Positions 23,559 through 36,098 of a stretch of 64,000 bases of DNA are shown one piece after another. The notes beneath the pieces are model-generated. The model was not told where the DNA came from. It saw only the letters and a program-made list of their open reading frames with translations, and did not search any database. The first letter of the stretch is position 1. Each line of letters begins with the position of its first letter. Both the position numbers and the translations under genes were made by a program. The stretch is taken from NCBI GenBank assembly GCA_014904845.1, contig MU119226.1, positions 248,001 through 312,000 of the forward strand, written 5' to 3'. The stretch is from Acephala macrosclerotiorum. Its lineage: Eukaryota; Ascomycota; Leotiomycetes; Helotiales; Mollisiaceae.

Positions 23559-26500
23559 ATGGCAGACGATACCAGGGATACGAGGCCCAAGGCCGTTGAT
23601 GCCGCGCTGGGCGAAATGAAGATTGAGGAAGGAGGCTCGCAATATGGAGACCTTGACAGCTCGAATGGCAAATACGAAGATTTTCCCACTCCAGACGGTG
23701 CCAAAATGTCTCGCTCTACGACTCCTGCTATCCAGAAATCGGACTCACGATCGCCCATCAAGAAGCAGAGTGCTAGCCAGACACCCAAGTCCGAAGACGA
23801 AGAGGGTCTGGAGGTAATCGGCGGCGACATCATTGTTACAACTGAGCCTGGGAAAGCACCTAAACTCCAACGAAAACCCACTCAGAAAATACGTGCACGC
23901 ACACCACCACTATTCGACGAGCTGCCAGATGCTACGGAGGAGGCTATATCGGTGTTCCAGGTCATCAAGGACTGCATTTATGGCTCTAAATATATGGGAT
24001 CCTCCGAGCACGATGCTTTGGACTGTGATTGCTCTGAGGAGTGGAGTAAGTATTTCTATATTCCCAAACAGCTGCACACTGACAGCGTCCTCAGGAGGTG
24101 GCATCAATCATGCGTGCGGAGAGGATTCAGACTGCATCAACCGTGCGACCAAAATGGAATGCGTCGACGGAGATTGCAACTGCGGTAGAGACTGTCAAAA
24201 TCAACGCTTCCAACGCAAACAGTACGCCAACGTCTCCGTCATCAAAACCGACAAAAAGGGCTACGGTCTACGCGCGAATTCTGATCTCAATCCTGGTGAT
24301 TTTATTTTTGAGTACATCGGCGAGGTTATCAATGAGCCGACGTTTCGTCGGAGAACGATCCAGTATGACCAAGAAGGTATCAAGCATTTTTATTTCATGT
24401 CCCTCACCAAGAGTGAGTTCGTCGATGCTACGAAGAAGGGCAACCTTGGTCGATTCTGCAATCATTCTTGCAATCCCAACTGCTACGTGGACAAATGGGT
24501 CGTGGGCGAGAAGTTGCGCATGGGCATTTTTGCCGAGCGACACATCAAAGCTGGCGAGGAGTTGGTGTTCAACTACAATGTGGACCGCTATGGTGCTGAC
24601 CCTCAACCCTGCTACTGCGGTGAGCATAACTGTACCGGATTCATCGGAGGTAAGACACAGACCGAGCGTGCGACGAAGTTGTCTCATGCGACAATCGAAG
24701 CCCTCGGTATCGATGATGGTGATGGATGGGATAGTGCTGTCGCTAAGAAGCCCCGGAAAAAGAAGACCGGCGAAGACGATGAGGAATATGTCAACAACGT
24801 CCAGCCAAAGGGTCTTGATGAGGATGGTGTCCGAAAGGTCATGGCCACTCTCATGCAGTGCAAGGAGAAGTGGATTGCGGTCAAATTACTCAGTCGCATT
24901 CAGCGCTGCGATGATGACCGGGTTCGCAATCGAGTCGTTCAGATGCACGGCTACCAAATTCTCCGAACCACCTTGACCACTTGGAAAGACGACAACAATG
25001 TTATCCTCCAAGTACTCGATATCCTCTACAAATTCCCGCGACTCACTCGCAACAAAATCCAGGACTCCAAAATCGAGGCTACAATTGAGACACTGAAGAC
25101 CTCCGAGCACGAAGATGTCGCATTCGAAGCCAAGAGATTATTGGAGGACTGGGGCAAGCTCGAGGTTGCGTATCGGATACCCAGAAAGAAGTTCGACCCA
25201 ACTGCAGTGACTGTATTCGAGCGTCGAAACACAGACCGAGCAGAAGAAGTCACCAAGTCACCGACGCCAGTAGCTATTGTCGCTCCATCCGGTCCTCGAA
25301 GTTCAGTCCCTCAACGAAGCACCAACTTCGTCCCATCACGACCCCCTGTTCGAAGAAATTTCAATGCTCTCCCCGCTGGATGGTTCCAAGCCATGGACCA
25401 GAATGGCAATCCATATTATTACAGCAAATCAGGCCAAACAACATGGCACAAACCCACTCTTCCAGCTGTCGAACCTCCACCACCACCTAAACTCCCTCCA
25501 AAATCCGTGCAAACCGCCAGAGCTTTGCAGGATATTATCGACAGCATTACAAAACCAGACCCTAGCTCACAAACCCCTCAATCCGCACCAACAGCCGATT
25601 CCACCCCCAAAGAAAAGAAGATACCCTCCGAAAAATGGCGCTCATTATCCCAAGAAAAGCAAATGAAGCTTTACGAGAATACTGTAAGTTCTCCCTTCCC
25701 ACCTCTCAACATCGGACTAACAAAAACCCAGCTATTCCCACACATCAAACACATAATGCAAAAATTCACCAAACAGCTCTCCAAGGACGACCTCAAGAAA
25801 TTCGCCAAAGAAGTTGGCAAAAAGCTTGTCGCATCTGATTTCAAAAACAACCGCGTCGAAGACCCAACTAAGATCTCTGAAAAACAGGAGAAGAAAGTTA
25901 AGAAATACGTGCGAGACTACTTCGAGAAGGCTGTTGAGAAGAAGAGAGCGATTGATAAACGAAAGAAAGAGAAGGAAGCTTTGAAGCTCGCCAATGGATC
26001 TGGTTCTAACGGTGTCTCAAAGCCCGAAGAGTTAGAGGAGGTGAAGGAGGATGAGGAGGCAGATGAGACTATGGACCTCACACCAAATTCTCCTGTTGAG
26101 ATGCCCGGTTCGATACCAGCTACACCCTCCCTCACAGACCTAAAGCGCAAACGCGAAGATCTAGATCCCGACACACCAACTCAGTCCTTCAACTCAGAAT
26201 CAGACTCCAATAAACGCCTCAAAGAAGAAGAAACCACACCTCCTCCACCACCGCCACCTCCACCGGCCGATAGTCCCATACCAATCGTAGAAGGCGATGA
26301 TAGCATGGAGATCGGCAAAGAGGAAACGGAAGAAGAGAAAGAACTTCGTCGTCAAGAGGAAGATCTCATGCGGGAGAATGAGGAGGCGATGAAGATGGAT
26401 ATGGATGGTTCTCTTCAGTCTCAAGAGGAAAAAGCTAATCTAAACGGGATCAGCACAGCTGCCTCTAACTTGATTCCTGCGTTACCGGAGAGGATTAATG

Positions 26501-26592
26501 GGAATGCGAACGGGAGTGGGAACGGGGACGGGAATGGGATAAAGATGGAAGATGTCGACCAGCACACGCACCCGAAACGACTTAGGCGATGA
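23559..26592 (+). CDS. set2: Histone H3 lysine-36 methyltransferase Set2
   Basis: Methylates H3K36 on genes transcribed by phosphorylated RNA polymerase II. Three exons (23559-24045, 24095-25683, 25732-26592) give 978 aa. Domains in order: disordered N-terminus; AWS starting at CDCSEEW (about 157); SET with [24 protein letters not shown] (about 283, with the NHSC catalytic/SAM motif) and GEELVFNYN; post-[17 protein letters not shown] (about 335); a helical region; a WW domain ([26 protein letters not shown], about 590-620); and a C-terminal SRI domain ([12 protein letters not shown] to YFEKAVEKK, about 693-790) that binds the polymerase CTD. Intron 1 could also use an acceptor 3 nt downstream. 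Intron 2 (25684-25731, GTAAGT, GACTAAC, CCCAG) is 48 nt and stop-free, so retention would insert 16 residues just before the SRI domain. Confidence 0.95.
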
Positions 26593-27390
26593 CGCTGGCA
26601 TATGTCGTGTCGGCGGTTGGGACATTCGCTTGCTTTTCGCTCGAGTTATTCGCTCGTCTTTCGCCCATCTCGCAGTCACCTTCACTTTTCGCTCGTCAAG
26701 CGAGCAAATGGACACGTGGACGATGGTTGTAGGCCAGGACGAGAGCGCTTAGGGGAGGAAGGAAACTGTATCTCTGTATTTCTCATGTATCATAGGAGCC
26801 TCATAACATCAACAGCAGTGGCGTGTCCTGGCGGGTAATTACGCTTTGCGTTTGCGTTTTTCATGCAAGCTAGCATCAAAGGAAGGAAATTATGGAAAAA
26901 GGAATTGAGGGATGGTTGGCTTTGAACTGAAATGGCCTTGCATTTTGCATTGCTTTGATAGAGGTGGAACAGGAAGGGAATGAGATCTACGGGGTGTTGG
27001 ACAATGGAAGTGAGTGTTGAGGGAGAAAGGAGTGAGAAGTGAAACGCGAGGAGAGTGGATGAGAAATAGTAATGCGATGCTTTTGCGATGAAGCAAAAAA
27101 ACCATAAGTCGTCGCGGTTCTTGGGATATTGTGAATATGAAAATGTCACTCCAGTCGATAAACAATGTGCCGTAGAAAATCATCATCGATTGATAACTCG
27201 CTGAAAAGGCATCAACATCTCGCAAAATGACAAAATAATTAGCCCTGATGTATAGGCGAAGTAATGACCTAACCCCAAATCCGTGTTCAAATTCCATAGA
27301 AAGCAGTAAAGCAGGTGGCTTTTCATCCCATGTTTGACACTCGCTCCAAATCTTCATGACCATTCATTCCCTTTCAAATCACCCATCCTC
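26593..27390. other. Intergenic between convergent genes
   Basis: 3' flanks of SET2 and the GABA transaminase gene. Open frames here have simple composition. Nothing recognised. Confidence 0.6.
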
Positions 27391-28947
27391 TTATGACTTG
27401 ACAATCTTCTCCATAGCATCAAGCAGGATATCTGCGTGGTGCTTCTGGAAGATCAACATCGGCCTCAATCGCACAGCTCTCTCACCCGATCCGCCAATAT
27501 TAACACCCACACTCTTCGCCTTCTTCAAGAACTCATCTCGTCTTGGAGAATCAAACGCAATGAAAGTACCCTGCCCCTTGCCTCTTAAGTTTTGGAACTC
27601 GCCAGGGTATTTCTTTGCCAACTTCTCAATCTCACTGTACAAGTAATCACCAGTCTTAGCAGTGTGGTTCACCAAGTCGAGACGCTCGATTTCTTGGATG
27701 ATGGCGCGGAAGAGGATTGCGCGAGCTGGGTCTCCCATCCAGGTGTTGAATTGTCGGTATGGTTTGTTTGGTCGCAATTCTGGGTTGCCGAAATAGTAAC
27801 CAGCAGTCTGAGCCTTCTTGGAGAATGTAACAATGTCAGGAGGAGTTTCCAAGCCCCAGTGTTCGTGTGCCCAGAATTTTCCAGTGGCGCCAACACCGGT
27901 TTGCACTTCGTCGACGATCATCAAGACGTTGTGCTTCTTGGTCAACTCGCGGAGCCCGCGGAAGAAGGCGGGCGAGGCGTGGTTGTCGCCTCCTTCGGAT
28001 TGGATAGGTTCAATGACTACAGCACAGGGTGGGAGGTGGTGGGTTGTGATGAGACGCTCAACATCTGCGAGAGCTTCGGCTTCGGCCTTCTTGTTCTCCT
28101 TGACGTAATCTTCGAGTGGGTATTTGAGGAGGGGGAAAGTGGCTTGGGGCCAATCGAAGGCGGGAATGTCGAGCTTGTGGATAGGCTTGGAGCGAGTGGT
28201 GGAGAGGGAGCCGAAGAGACGGCCGTGGAAAGCGGTCTTGAAGGAGAGGATGGAGAGTTGTGGCGCACCCGGTGCTTGGTTCAACATGCTGGATGCGATG
28301 TCTTCTTCGGAGAATTCGACGTGCGCTCCTCCTCGCTCGTGTTGACGGCGCCACATGAAAGCTGCCTTGTATGCGGTTTCGTTGGCGTCTGAGCCTGCCA
28401 TGGCAGTGAAGACTTGATCAAGACCCTTGGGCGCAACAGTCAAGATACCAGTCTTGAGAATGTCTGCCCAGTCGTGGGAGGGGAAGTTCCCGAGTGCTGG
28501 TCGGTTGATGATGGCGGAGGCCATTTGTTCGGTGAACGCGGCTTTGTGAAGGGCGGGGTTGCTGTATCCAACTGGGATAGAAGCAATCTGTGCATAGCTA
28601 CTCAATTAGCTATGGCAGTTACAATAGGCCTACACAACTTACACATCCAACAACACATTTCCATCTGGGTCGGCAATGTAGTTTCCAAAGCTCTTCTGGT
28701 AGTTGGCAAGCATGTTCAAGCTCCTGGTGTCAAACACCTTGTCCAACTCTGCAATTGCCTTCTGGCTCTCGGGGCCAGGAATGGCCGTCCTGACAATTGG
28801 TCCAGCTGGCTCATCTGGAAAGAAAGATTGCTCGCGCGATGGCTCAGATGTCTTGACAGCTGCTGCTGATGCATACTGTCGTTGTGCTCGGAAGGGGGCG
28901 CGGATGGCAATTGGACGCAAACGCGCCGCAGCACGAAGAGAAGCCAT
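27391..28947 (-). CDS. gatA: 4-aminobutyrate (GABA) transaminase, mitochondrial
   Basis: A PLP-dependent class-III aminotransferase converting GABA and 2-oxoglutarate to succinate semialdehyde and glutamate (GABA shunt). Two exons (28947-28643, 28597-27391) give 503 aa. The 45-nt intron has GTAAGT and GCTAAT...GAGTAG ends and joins VLLDV to YAQIASIPVGYSNP. The N-terminus MASLRAAARLRPIAIR, rich in Ala/Arg and followed by RQYAS, is a good mitochondrial presequence. Family motifs include FKTAFHGRLFGSLS, CAVVIEPIQSEGGD, MIVDEVQTGVGATG and DIVTFSKKAQTAGYYF, the last containing the PLP Schiff-base lysine (near residue 362). Length and order match fungal GABA-T (gatA/UGA1). Close relatives such as ornithine or beta-alanine aminotransferase fit less well. 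Confidence 0.93.
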
Positions 28948-30136
28948 TACGAAGGTAAAGAGGATGAGGGGCTCGAGATAAACTAATCAGAGGTGAGCAG
29001 AGTTTTTATTTTGTTCCTAATGCTGGAGAGTGGGGTAAAGCGGTCCAAACGGGGGATATCTTATCAGGAGGGTGGAATCCATTGGTACAGGGATACTGAA
29101 GCTTAAAACGTACCGGGAATTTGCAATTGAGAATACTCAGATGAAGCTGAAGTCGTCCCAGTGTTGAATCTCGGCCTTAAGAACTCCTCTGAAGAATTAG
29201 AAGCAAATAATGAAGGTCGGAGAGTGCGGTGAAAGAGCAAGAAAGATCATTTGTAGCTCGAATAGAGGGGAAGCAGTCAGCCACTCCTCGTCATGCTAGT
29301 GTGCTAGTGTTGCCAAGGCAGGGGACATCGCAGGGGTAGTTGCATGAGCTATGCTCAATTTGACAGGTCCAACCAGCGCACGTGAAGCAGAGGGCCCAAG
29401 CCACATCCGACAGAAGCCGATATCGCCTTCCCATCTCCATCTTCGTCTTCATCCTTACACACTTTTTGTGCGCATCATGTACCCTACGTCTAAGATTTGA
29501 AGCCACATCAGTTCATATTATATATCTGTCTGAGCCCAACCCACTGTCTATTGAGTGGCATGACTGTTGATGTCCTCTTTTACTCAACCTGCTTTGCTCT
29601 TCCCAACTTTGAACCGCGAGGAGGCGCACTTATTAATTCTAGTAGTGCTGAGAGAACGAGCGGGCATTAGTCCTCGGACATTTGCATTCATCGATTTCTG
29701 ATTGCTATTCTTGCTTTTAATAATCTCTTCTTCCGCTCCCTTTTACTCGTGAATTTGCACAACGCACATTTTCAGCGCAAATGTAACTTTGCATTGCTTT
29801 AAGTAGCTCTTCAGCTTTATCCCTTGTATCCGAAACTTTCTGGGAATCGTACTGTTCCTCAACAACGAGTAGCATGACCATCAGGTGCTCAGGTTGCATT
29901 GATACTGTTTCACAGTCGTGGGTTAAATTTGTGCTGTACTGAGTTCTAGATTTCTTTTGTTTTTGATTGATATTTCCTAATCGGAGGAACAACAGGCTGG
30001 GGTAATTCTTCGTCCAATGGTTCGACGTGGCGAAGCATGATGACTGATGTGCCAAAAAGCCACCTCAAGATAAGGCTGTGCTAAGAAAATATATTCTGCA
30101 GAATCACAACCTCGATCATCATCATGATCTGTGACA
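28948..30136. other. Intergenic between divergent GABA transaminase and NLR genes
   Basis: Contains the two promoters. Short open frames only; no recognisable coding segment. Confidence 0.6.
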
Positions 30137-33100
30137 ATGGCATACCTTACTCCCTCTAATTTCTTCCCGCCAGCGCCCACCTTGACAAACTTGTACGTTT
30201 CTTTCCTTGTTGATTACACCACGGTCTCCATCCTGACGTCCAGAAATAGTTCACCCTTAGGCGCCGAGGCTATATTCATTGCTGCCTTCCAGGATTTCCA
30301 GAACAGTCTAGCTGAGGATAATATCGTGCTTGAATCTTGTCAGAATGCACAGGAACTGGTTGTCGGCGTACAACGCCAAATCAAAAACGGAACCTCTCGG
30401 AACCAGCGACGACTCTTAGCAGCATGCAAGAAGATCGATGCCTTCGGTCAAACTTTACAATCATTCTTCGAAGTGGTTGACATCTTCATCTCAAGTCATC
30501 CGGAGTTTGGAGCGATTGCCTGGGGTTCATTGAGACTGATATTTAAGGTGGCTTCTGATCGAGCGCTGCTGCTCTTGGAGCTGACAGTGTTCTTTTTAGC
30601 TGAGTAGCCATCATGTGACCTTCTTTGAGAAACTTGCGAATATGTTCGAGGAAATGGCATCTATCCTGCCTGATTACGACCGAAAATTTAATGCTTTAGT
30701 TGAGAGATCGAAGCTCAGTACATGGCGGCCCTCACATGATCGATTAGCCAAATCCTTGTCCTACGTCTATGTAGACATCATGCAGTTTTGCTATGATGCT
30801 TTTTGCATGTTCTTAGGCAAGAAGAAAGGTTAGATTCCGATGAACTCTGTTCAACTGTAACGGATTCTGATCTCATGGTATACTAGGCTTTGGACGACAT
30901 TTATCAGTGATCTTCGATACCTTCTGGACTCCTTTCGATCAGCGATTTCGTTCGATACTTGCTCGATTCGTGGAGCACACCAGATTGTTCAATAGGGTTG
31001 CTCGCGAGGTCTTTACGGAAGAAGTTCTCCGGCACCTGGACAAAATGGACTATGACATTCAAGCACGCTCATCGCGACGAGAGAGTTTAGAATTGGAAGC
31101 GAGTGCCCAGCGAAAGCAGGATGAGGAGTATAGAGAGCGCCGAGAAAAGGAGCTTTTGCGTATGTTAGCTCGTGCCAATAATTTCTCTTTGACCACGCTA
31201 TGGCAACTGATACAAACATTGGTCCAGACGAGAAACTGCACGATTTGCGCGTATGGATTGCTGCTCCAAACTGGGCGACTACATACGAATCAGTTGAACG
31301 ATGCCGTGTCGAAAGCACCGGTAATTGGTTTTTGCCAAATCAGGTCTTTCAAAACTGGCTGGCTGAGAAGGGCCTTGTCAGCAAGTCGTCCCTCGGCGAG
31401 AAAGCACTCTTCATTTCAGGTATGATCTTTCCAAGCTCTATCGTGCAAAACTTAATGACCCTAGCAAAACCCGGCTATGGTAAAACAGTCCTTTCCACAC
31501 AAATCATAGACTTCCTTCGAGAAACAGCATCCAAAGGCTGTCTAATATCATACTTCCATTTCGACCAGCAAGACGTCGAATTGCAGGAAGATCGACACGC
31601 TGTGGATGTTGCATCGCTCATTCTTAACGAGACGGGTCATGGCCAAAAAGAAGCCTCACTTGATGAAATTCGCTCTATTCTTAGGGTGTACGTGAATCAC
31701 TTCTCACCACTGGTCATCATACTTGATGGTCTTGATGAGTGTTCAGACTCGGAAGAGTTTCTCTGCGATCTAGGGGAAGATCTGGACTCAACAGAATGCA
31801 AGGTAATTCTGCTTGCTCGCCACAATTTATACTCTCCTTTATTTGAGAATATGCGCTGCCACATCGTTCTCGGTTCACAGGAAAACTTGCAAGACATCGA
31901 ATTGTACCTCCACCCAAAGATCACTTGGCTGCTTCGAAAGAAAGGCCTCAGCGGTCAACAATCCGCAGATCTGATCGCTTCGAATATCGCACGAAGAGCT
32001 GATTCTATGTTTCTTTGGGCCGTACTAATGATCACGTACCTTTCAGCTCCATCGCTCAGCCCTGGGGAATGGCTTTCTGCCATCCAAAACCTCACCAATT
32101 TCGAAAGCCTCGAAACATTGTACACTAGGATACTGATAAGGCTTCAACAACGGACGCCGAGAAGCGAATGGCCAAAGATCCAAAATATCTTCCAATGGCT
32201 TGTGGTTCAAAAAGAACCGTGGTCAGTCCCAATGCTTCGGGCCGCCTTAGCAACAAAACATGATCGAGCAACAACCCTCAAGGATTTCATTCCTAACTTG
32301 GAGGAAGTACTCCCTTACATGTGTGGCTCTCTTATCGAGGTGAAGGAAGACAACACTGTGAGGTTCATTCACCTCTCCGTGTCCGAATTTCTCACGACTG
32401 TGGAACAATACCCGAATGTGGCGCAACCTTTCCTCGTTCGGCTAAAAGATGGTCAGCAATCCATGTCACGAGTATGTTTGTCTTACTTGACCTACAATAT
32501 ATCGCGCGAGCCACTTGGCGGCGCCGCTTGGGTCGTCCCTGATAAAGAGCTGACGGAATCCGCACGCCCTTTTCTGCGCTATGCTGCTCTGAATTGGGTC
32601 GACCACGCATCGAAATGCTTTGACTGCTCGCCGGATAGCCTTGACTCAGTCAACAATTACGACTGGCATACATTGAGTTCCGAGGAGAGGAGTTTGCTTC
32701 AGATTATCTATGATGCGATTCTGGATAAGTTGTTTGTAACTGTGTGGATCGAGGCGTGCTGGCTCTTTGGAGCTGCACCCAGCGTTGCAGACCTTCCTTG
32801 CCATGATGTTGCCTTGTCGTCGTGGGGAACCTTGTTCGACACGAAAATAAGCCAATTGAGCGAGATTCTTGAGAAATTGGAAAAGCAATGGGGTCATATC
32901 CTTGAAAACAAGCCCAATGAAATATGGCTACCCAGCATCAACACTTTCATGGGGTCAGAATTCCTTGTCGGGACGACAGCAGCATCACTTCAAGTTTTAG
33001 GTCCTGATACTGATGACAAGGCGATGATTATTGCATCTCAAGTATCATCGAATGGTACCGAGATAGGGATCATCAAGTTGTGGCCGTTGTAGGTCATGAC

Positions 33101-34826
33101 CCTTCATTTTTTCCAGAACATACACTCAAGTATATACAGGAAGTTTACATCTATGACTAGGATCAATGATAGTCTCGATATCATTCCAATTGGGGCTCCT
33201 GAGGCGAAGTCCAACCCGAGATCAGACACAAGTCCGCCTGCTTGGAGACTATGCTATCAAATTTGGTCCCTTGAAAATGCGACCAAAATTTCGTCCTTTG
33301 AATTAGGCCTCCCATGTGAAAGTTTGGAGGAGTATCGTTTTATAGGTATGGCGGTAGACTACGACCATTTCAGATTTCCAGTCACAATTTCTCCTTCTCT
33401 ACAAAGCGTAATCATACTCGGAACACTATATGGGGTCTCTGAATTGCCAGAAATGGATACAAAATCTCCTTTCAAGATTCAACAATTGCGGGCCGCGGGA
33501 TTCCCACACAACCTCATCTATGAGCGGCTTCTGGAGAGGAAGACGATTCCTGAATACTTCGAATCGCCCCAAAACGACGATATGTTCATGCATATATACC
33601 ATGGCGGGTCTCACGAATGTTACACGTGGTACCAGTTCGAGATCTCGCCGAATGAGAAATACATTGTCCTCATCGAGGGAGGTGGGCCTCCAAAAGATCA
33701 AGTCTTACGACCACCCATGTACAATTCCTACGTCTTGAGCGTGTTCAAAAAGATTCGGCACGGAATCTCGCCTGTTCAATACGAACGCATTACTGCTATC
33801 GCACTCCGATGCAGTACGAGCGCGGAGAAGATTGTATGCATCCATCCTTCAAACCTCTCCTGGCTGTGAACATGGCGAATGAAACCCTTTTGTGGCTGTT
33901 TGAACCCACAGGTCTGGCTCCATACCGTCTCACACCATATGCTGCAAACTAATCTTGGAATAGATTATAATGTGGCAGAAGACAAATCTGTGTATATTCT
34001 TCAAGCCATGACAAACCTCTCCTTCTCTCAAGACGGCGTCTACCTCATTGGCATGAGATCGAATACGCCAACCATCTTTGATCTTCGACGGCTCAGTGGC
34101 ACTTCAAAACAGAGCATCGAAGAAGGCAAGCTGAAATCAGACACAGAATCGATTGTAGGGTCATCTAGTCTAGACTGGTGGGGGAACTCACCCCTCGCAG
34201 CATTGGGGATTGTCGATGCCAACGCATCTCTAAGGTACCGAGCACCAACAATGGCACCATCGAGCATGTCTCTCACTGAGGGATCAAATGGCCAGACCAC
34301 AGTAACAGTACTGGATTTCAATTCGCAATCCAGCGCCATACACTACAACACCTATTTCGAAGATGGATCTATGCTCCAAGCTGAAGTTAGTCTCCTGCCC
34401 AAAATGTCAACCCTTGGAAAATGCTCCCCAATGCTCATAGCGAGCATTGATCCTCAAGTTGTCCGCCTCGTCTTGAATATGGCTGCTCAAGAATCGTATT
34501 CTGCGTCAGAGCAAGTCAACTTCCAACTTCCTGCAATTCTTAACAGAAGGATCGACTCTATACCAGAGGCAAATGTTATTTCTCTTCGTAGCCTAACGTC
34601 ATCGAGTATCCCCAATCGACGACGACGAAGGGGAGACATCCGATTTACCCCATTCGACTTTGACGAGGAATGGGAGGCGAGTAGCACTGGTCGTAGAACA
34701 CTAGCACATACGACATCGGGCCAAGATAAAGCCAAAACTCTTGAATCCTTAATGGCAACGCTTGGATTGACTCAATTCGGTAACCTGGAGCAGTCGATGG
34801 AAACATTCGGGGTTCATTACGAGTAG
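30137..34826 (+). CDS. NOD-like receptor: DUF7708 + NACHT STAND ATPase, with one apparent frameshift
   Basis: A signal-transducing STAND NTPase of the kind linked to fungal non-self recognition. Proposed exons: 30137-30192, 30244-30547, 30600-30828, 30887-31159, 31228-31419, 31465-33088, 33140-33911, 33979-34826, about 1,430 aa. The N-terminal DUF7708-like helical domain contains FQDFQNSL...AWGSLRLIF and a charged coiled coil (RRESLELEASAQRKQDEEYR). The NACHT has Walker A AKPGYGKT (first Gly replaced by Ala), Walker B LVIILDGLDEC and downstream FLWAVLMITYL, then FIHLSVSEFL. The C-terminal part resembles the divergent repeat region of related proteins (LSFSQDGVYLIGM). The frame jumps by one base at about 33846: CIHP continues as FKPLLAVNMANETLLWLFEP in another frame. 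This may be a sequencing error or a real null allele. The first and sixth introns are 51 nt and less certain; the 33089 intron removes an in-frame TAG. Confidence 0.7.
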
Positions 34827-34856
34827 AGTAGCCCCGGGCGATATCAAGTTATCTTT

Positions 34857-35440
34857 TATCAAAAAAGGGACTGCAAGAATTCAGTGTGTTGGTGTTGCTC
34901 CTGCGTAGCAATCATGGGTAGGAATAGAAAGGAAAAAGGCTCAGACGACTAATGATCCGTAGATTTTGAGAGTATGCGACGAATGTGGGGTATTTCTCGC
35001 TTCGAGGCGTTAGGGGCCGTTGGGCTGGGCAGTTTGGCATGGTCCGAATGGTCAATAAGCAAAACATGATGTATGGATTCGAGAACAGAGAATCCTGTCC
35101 GAAGGAAGAAGATGGAGACCAGAAGTATGATCATTTCTCAATCTCAAAGTACCCGCATGTCCAAGGTCTCTGAGAAGCTCGGACGCTCTACACGAACCCG
35201 GATGTGGCCTGTTATCGTGTTGCATCTGCTAATTGCGCCAAGATACCTACTGCTTATGTCTTCTCTCTTATTCTTTGGCATGTTTATTTCATCTCATGTC
35301 TGCCTCGAGCTCGTGGGTGCTGTTCTGCACTAATTAGCACTCGCTTCTTCACTGTAGCGCGTAAATCAGCACCCACGACCGTCTGGTCACCTCCTTTGCC
35401 TGACTAACTGCTCGAATTATTGAGCATGCAACCCCAGAAG
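34857..35440 (+). pseudogene. Degenerate copy A of the H3-tail-like gene and its upstream region
   Basis: This stretch aligns by eye with 37192-37760. Shared landmarks include GGGACTG...TTCAGTGTGT, GTAGCAATCAT, CAAAACATGATGT, GCTCGGACGC and TGGCCTGTTATCG. The coding part has lost its ATG and frame but retains VARKSAPTT at 35354-35380, followed by sequence matching the PPPLP region and the GAGCATGCAA equivalent of the intact gene. It ends in unrelated sequence after about 35440. This is a relic of the family whose intact member starts at 37606. Confidence 0.6.
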
Positions 35441-36098
35441 TACTTTCTCTGCTATGGGAAAGTTTACGGAGCCACATAGTCGCCGCCCATGTTGCGCCCG
35501 ACCAAACAACAGCCTACTTGTAGTACGTCGGTTCCCGTTTCGCGTTTGTATCATTGCTTTTGCAAGACTCGGGACCCGATAGGGCGATTGGGAAGGGCGT
35601 GCGAAGTGACCGCTATCAGATAGAAGATGCAGCTCTCTGTATTGGGTTGTCGCACTTTACTGCCATCAAGGCGTCTGAAGAGCCTCGAATGCCCTCATCG
35701 AGAAAGCTGCAAAATAAATCCGCAAAAGCGATCCATACCAATTCCCTCGATCGCCCTTCTCTCTTCTTCATATTTTAATGTTCACCCTTCTGTTGTCGAT
35801 ATTGGATTGTGGATTTGTGAATGGGAGCATTATAACGTTTAGGATAATGATATCGCGCTGATCGTTCAGGGCTTCTCTGTTGCGGTGGGCTGTACAAGTG
35901 AAGTGCAGATACCCTTAGCATAAGGCTCTAGAGCCTCGATCTACTCCATTCGAACTTGGAGGTTCTTCTTGCCTATTCTTATATGGCAGGGATATCAATA
36001 CTTCCAGTATACTTCTGTTTCTCAACCATCGCAAGCTCTACAAACCGCCCTCGGAGTCGAACAGAAACACTCTCCCTACAACCCAGCCATAATTGAAC
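35441..36098. other. Intergenic
   Basis: No gene recognised between the duplication relic and the small membrane-protein gene. The last 150 bases are pyrimidine-rich and could be the leader of that gene. Confidence 0.5.

Noticed and set aside
23833..24094. Alternative 5' start for SET2 in the frame of its second exon
   Set aside because: The frame before 24095 lacks Set2 similarity; the 23559 exon carries CDCSEEW and splices cleanly to the AWS continuation.
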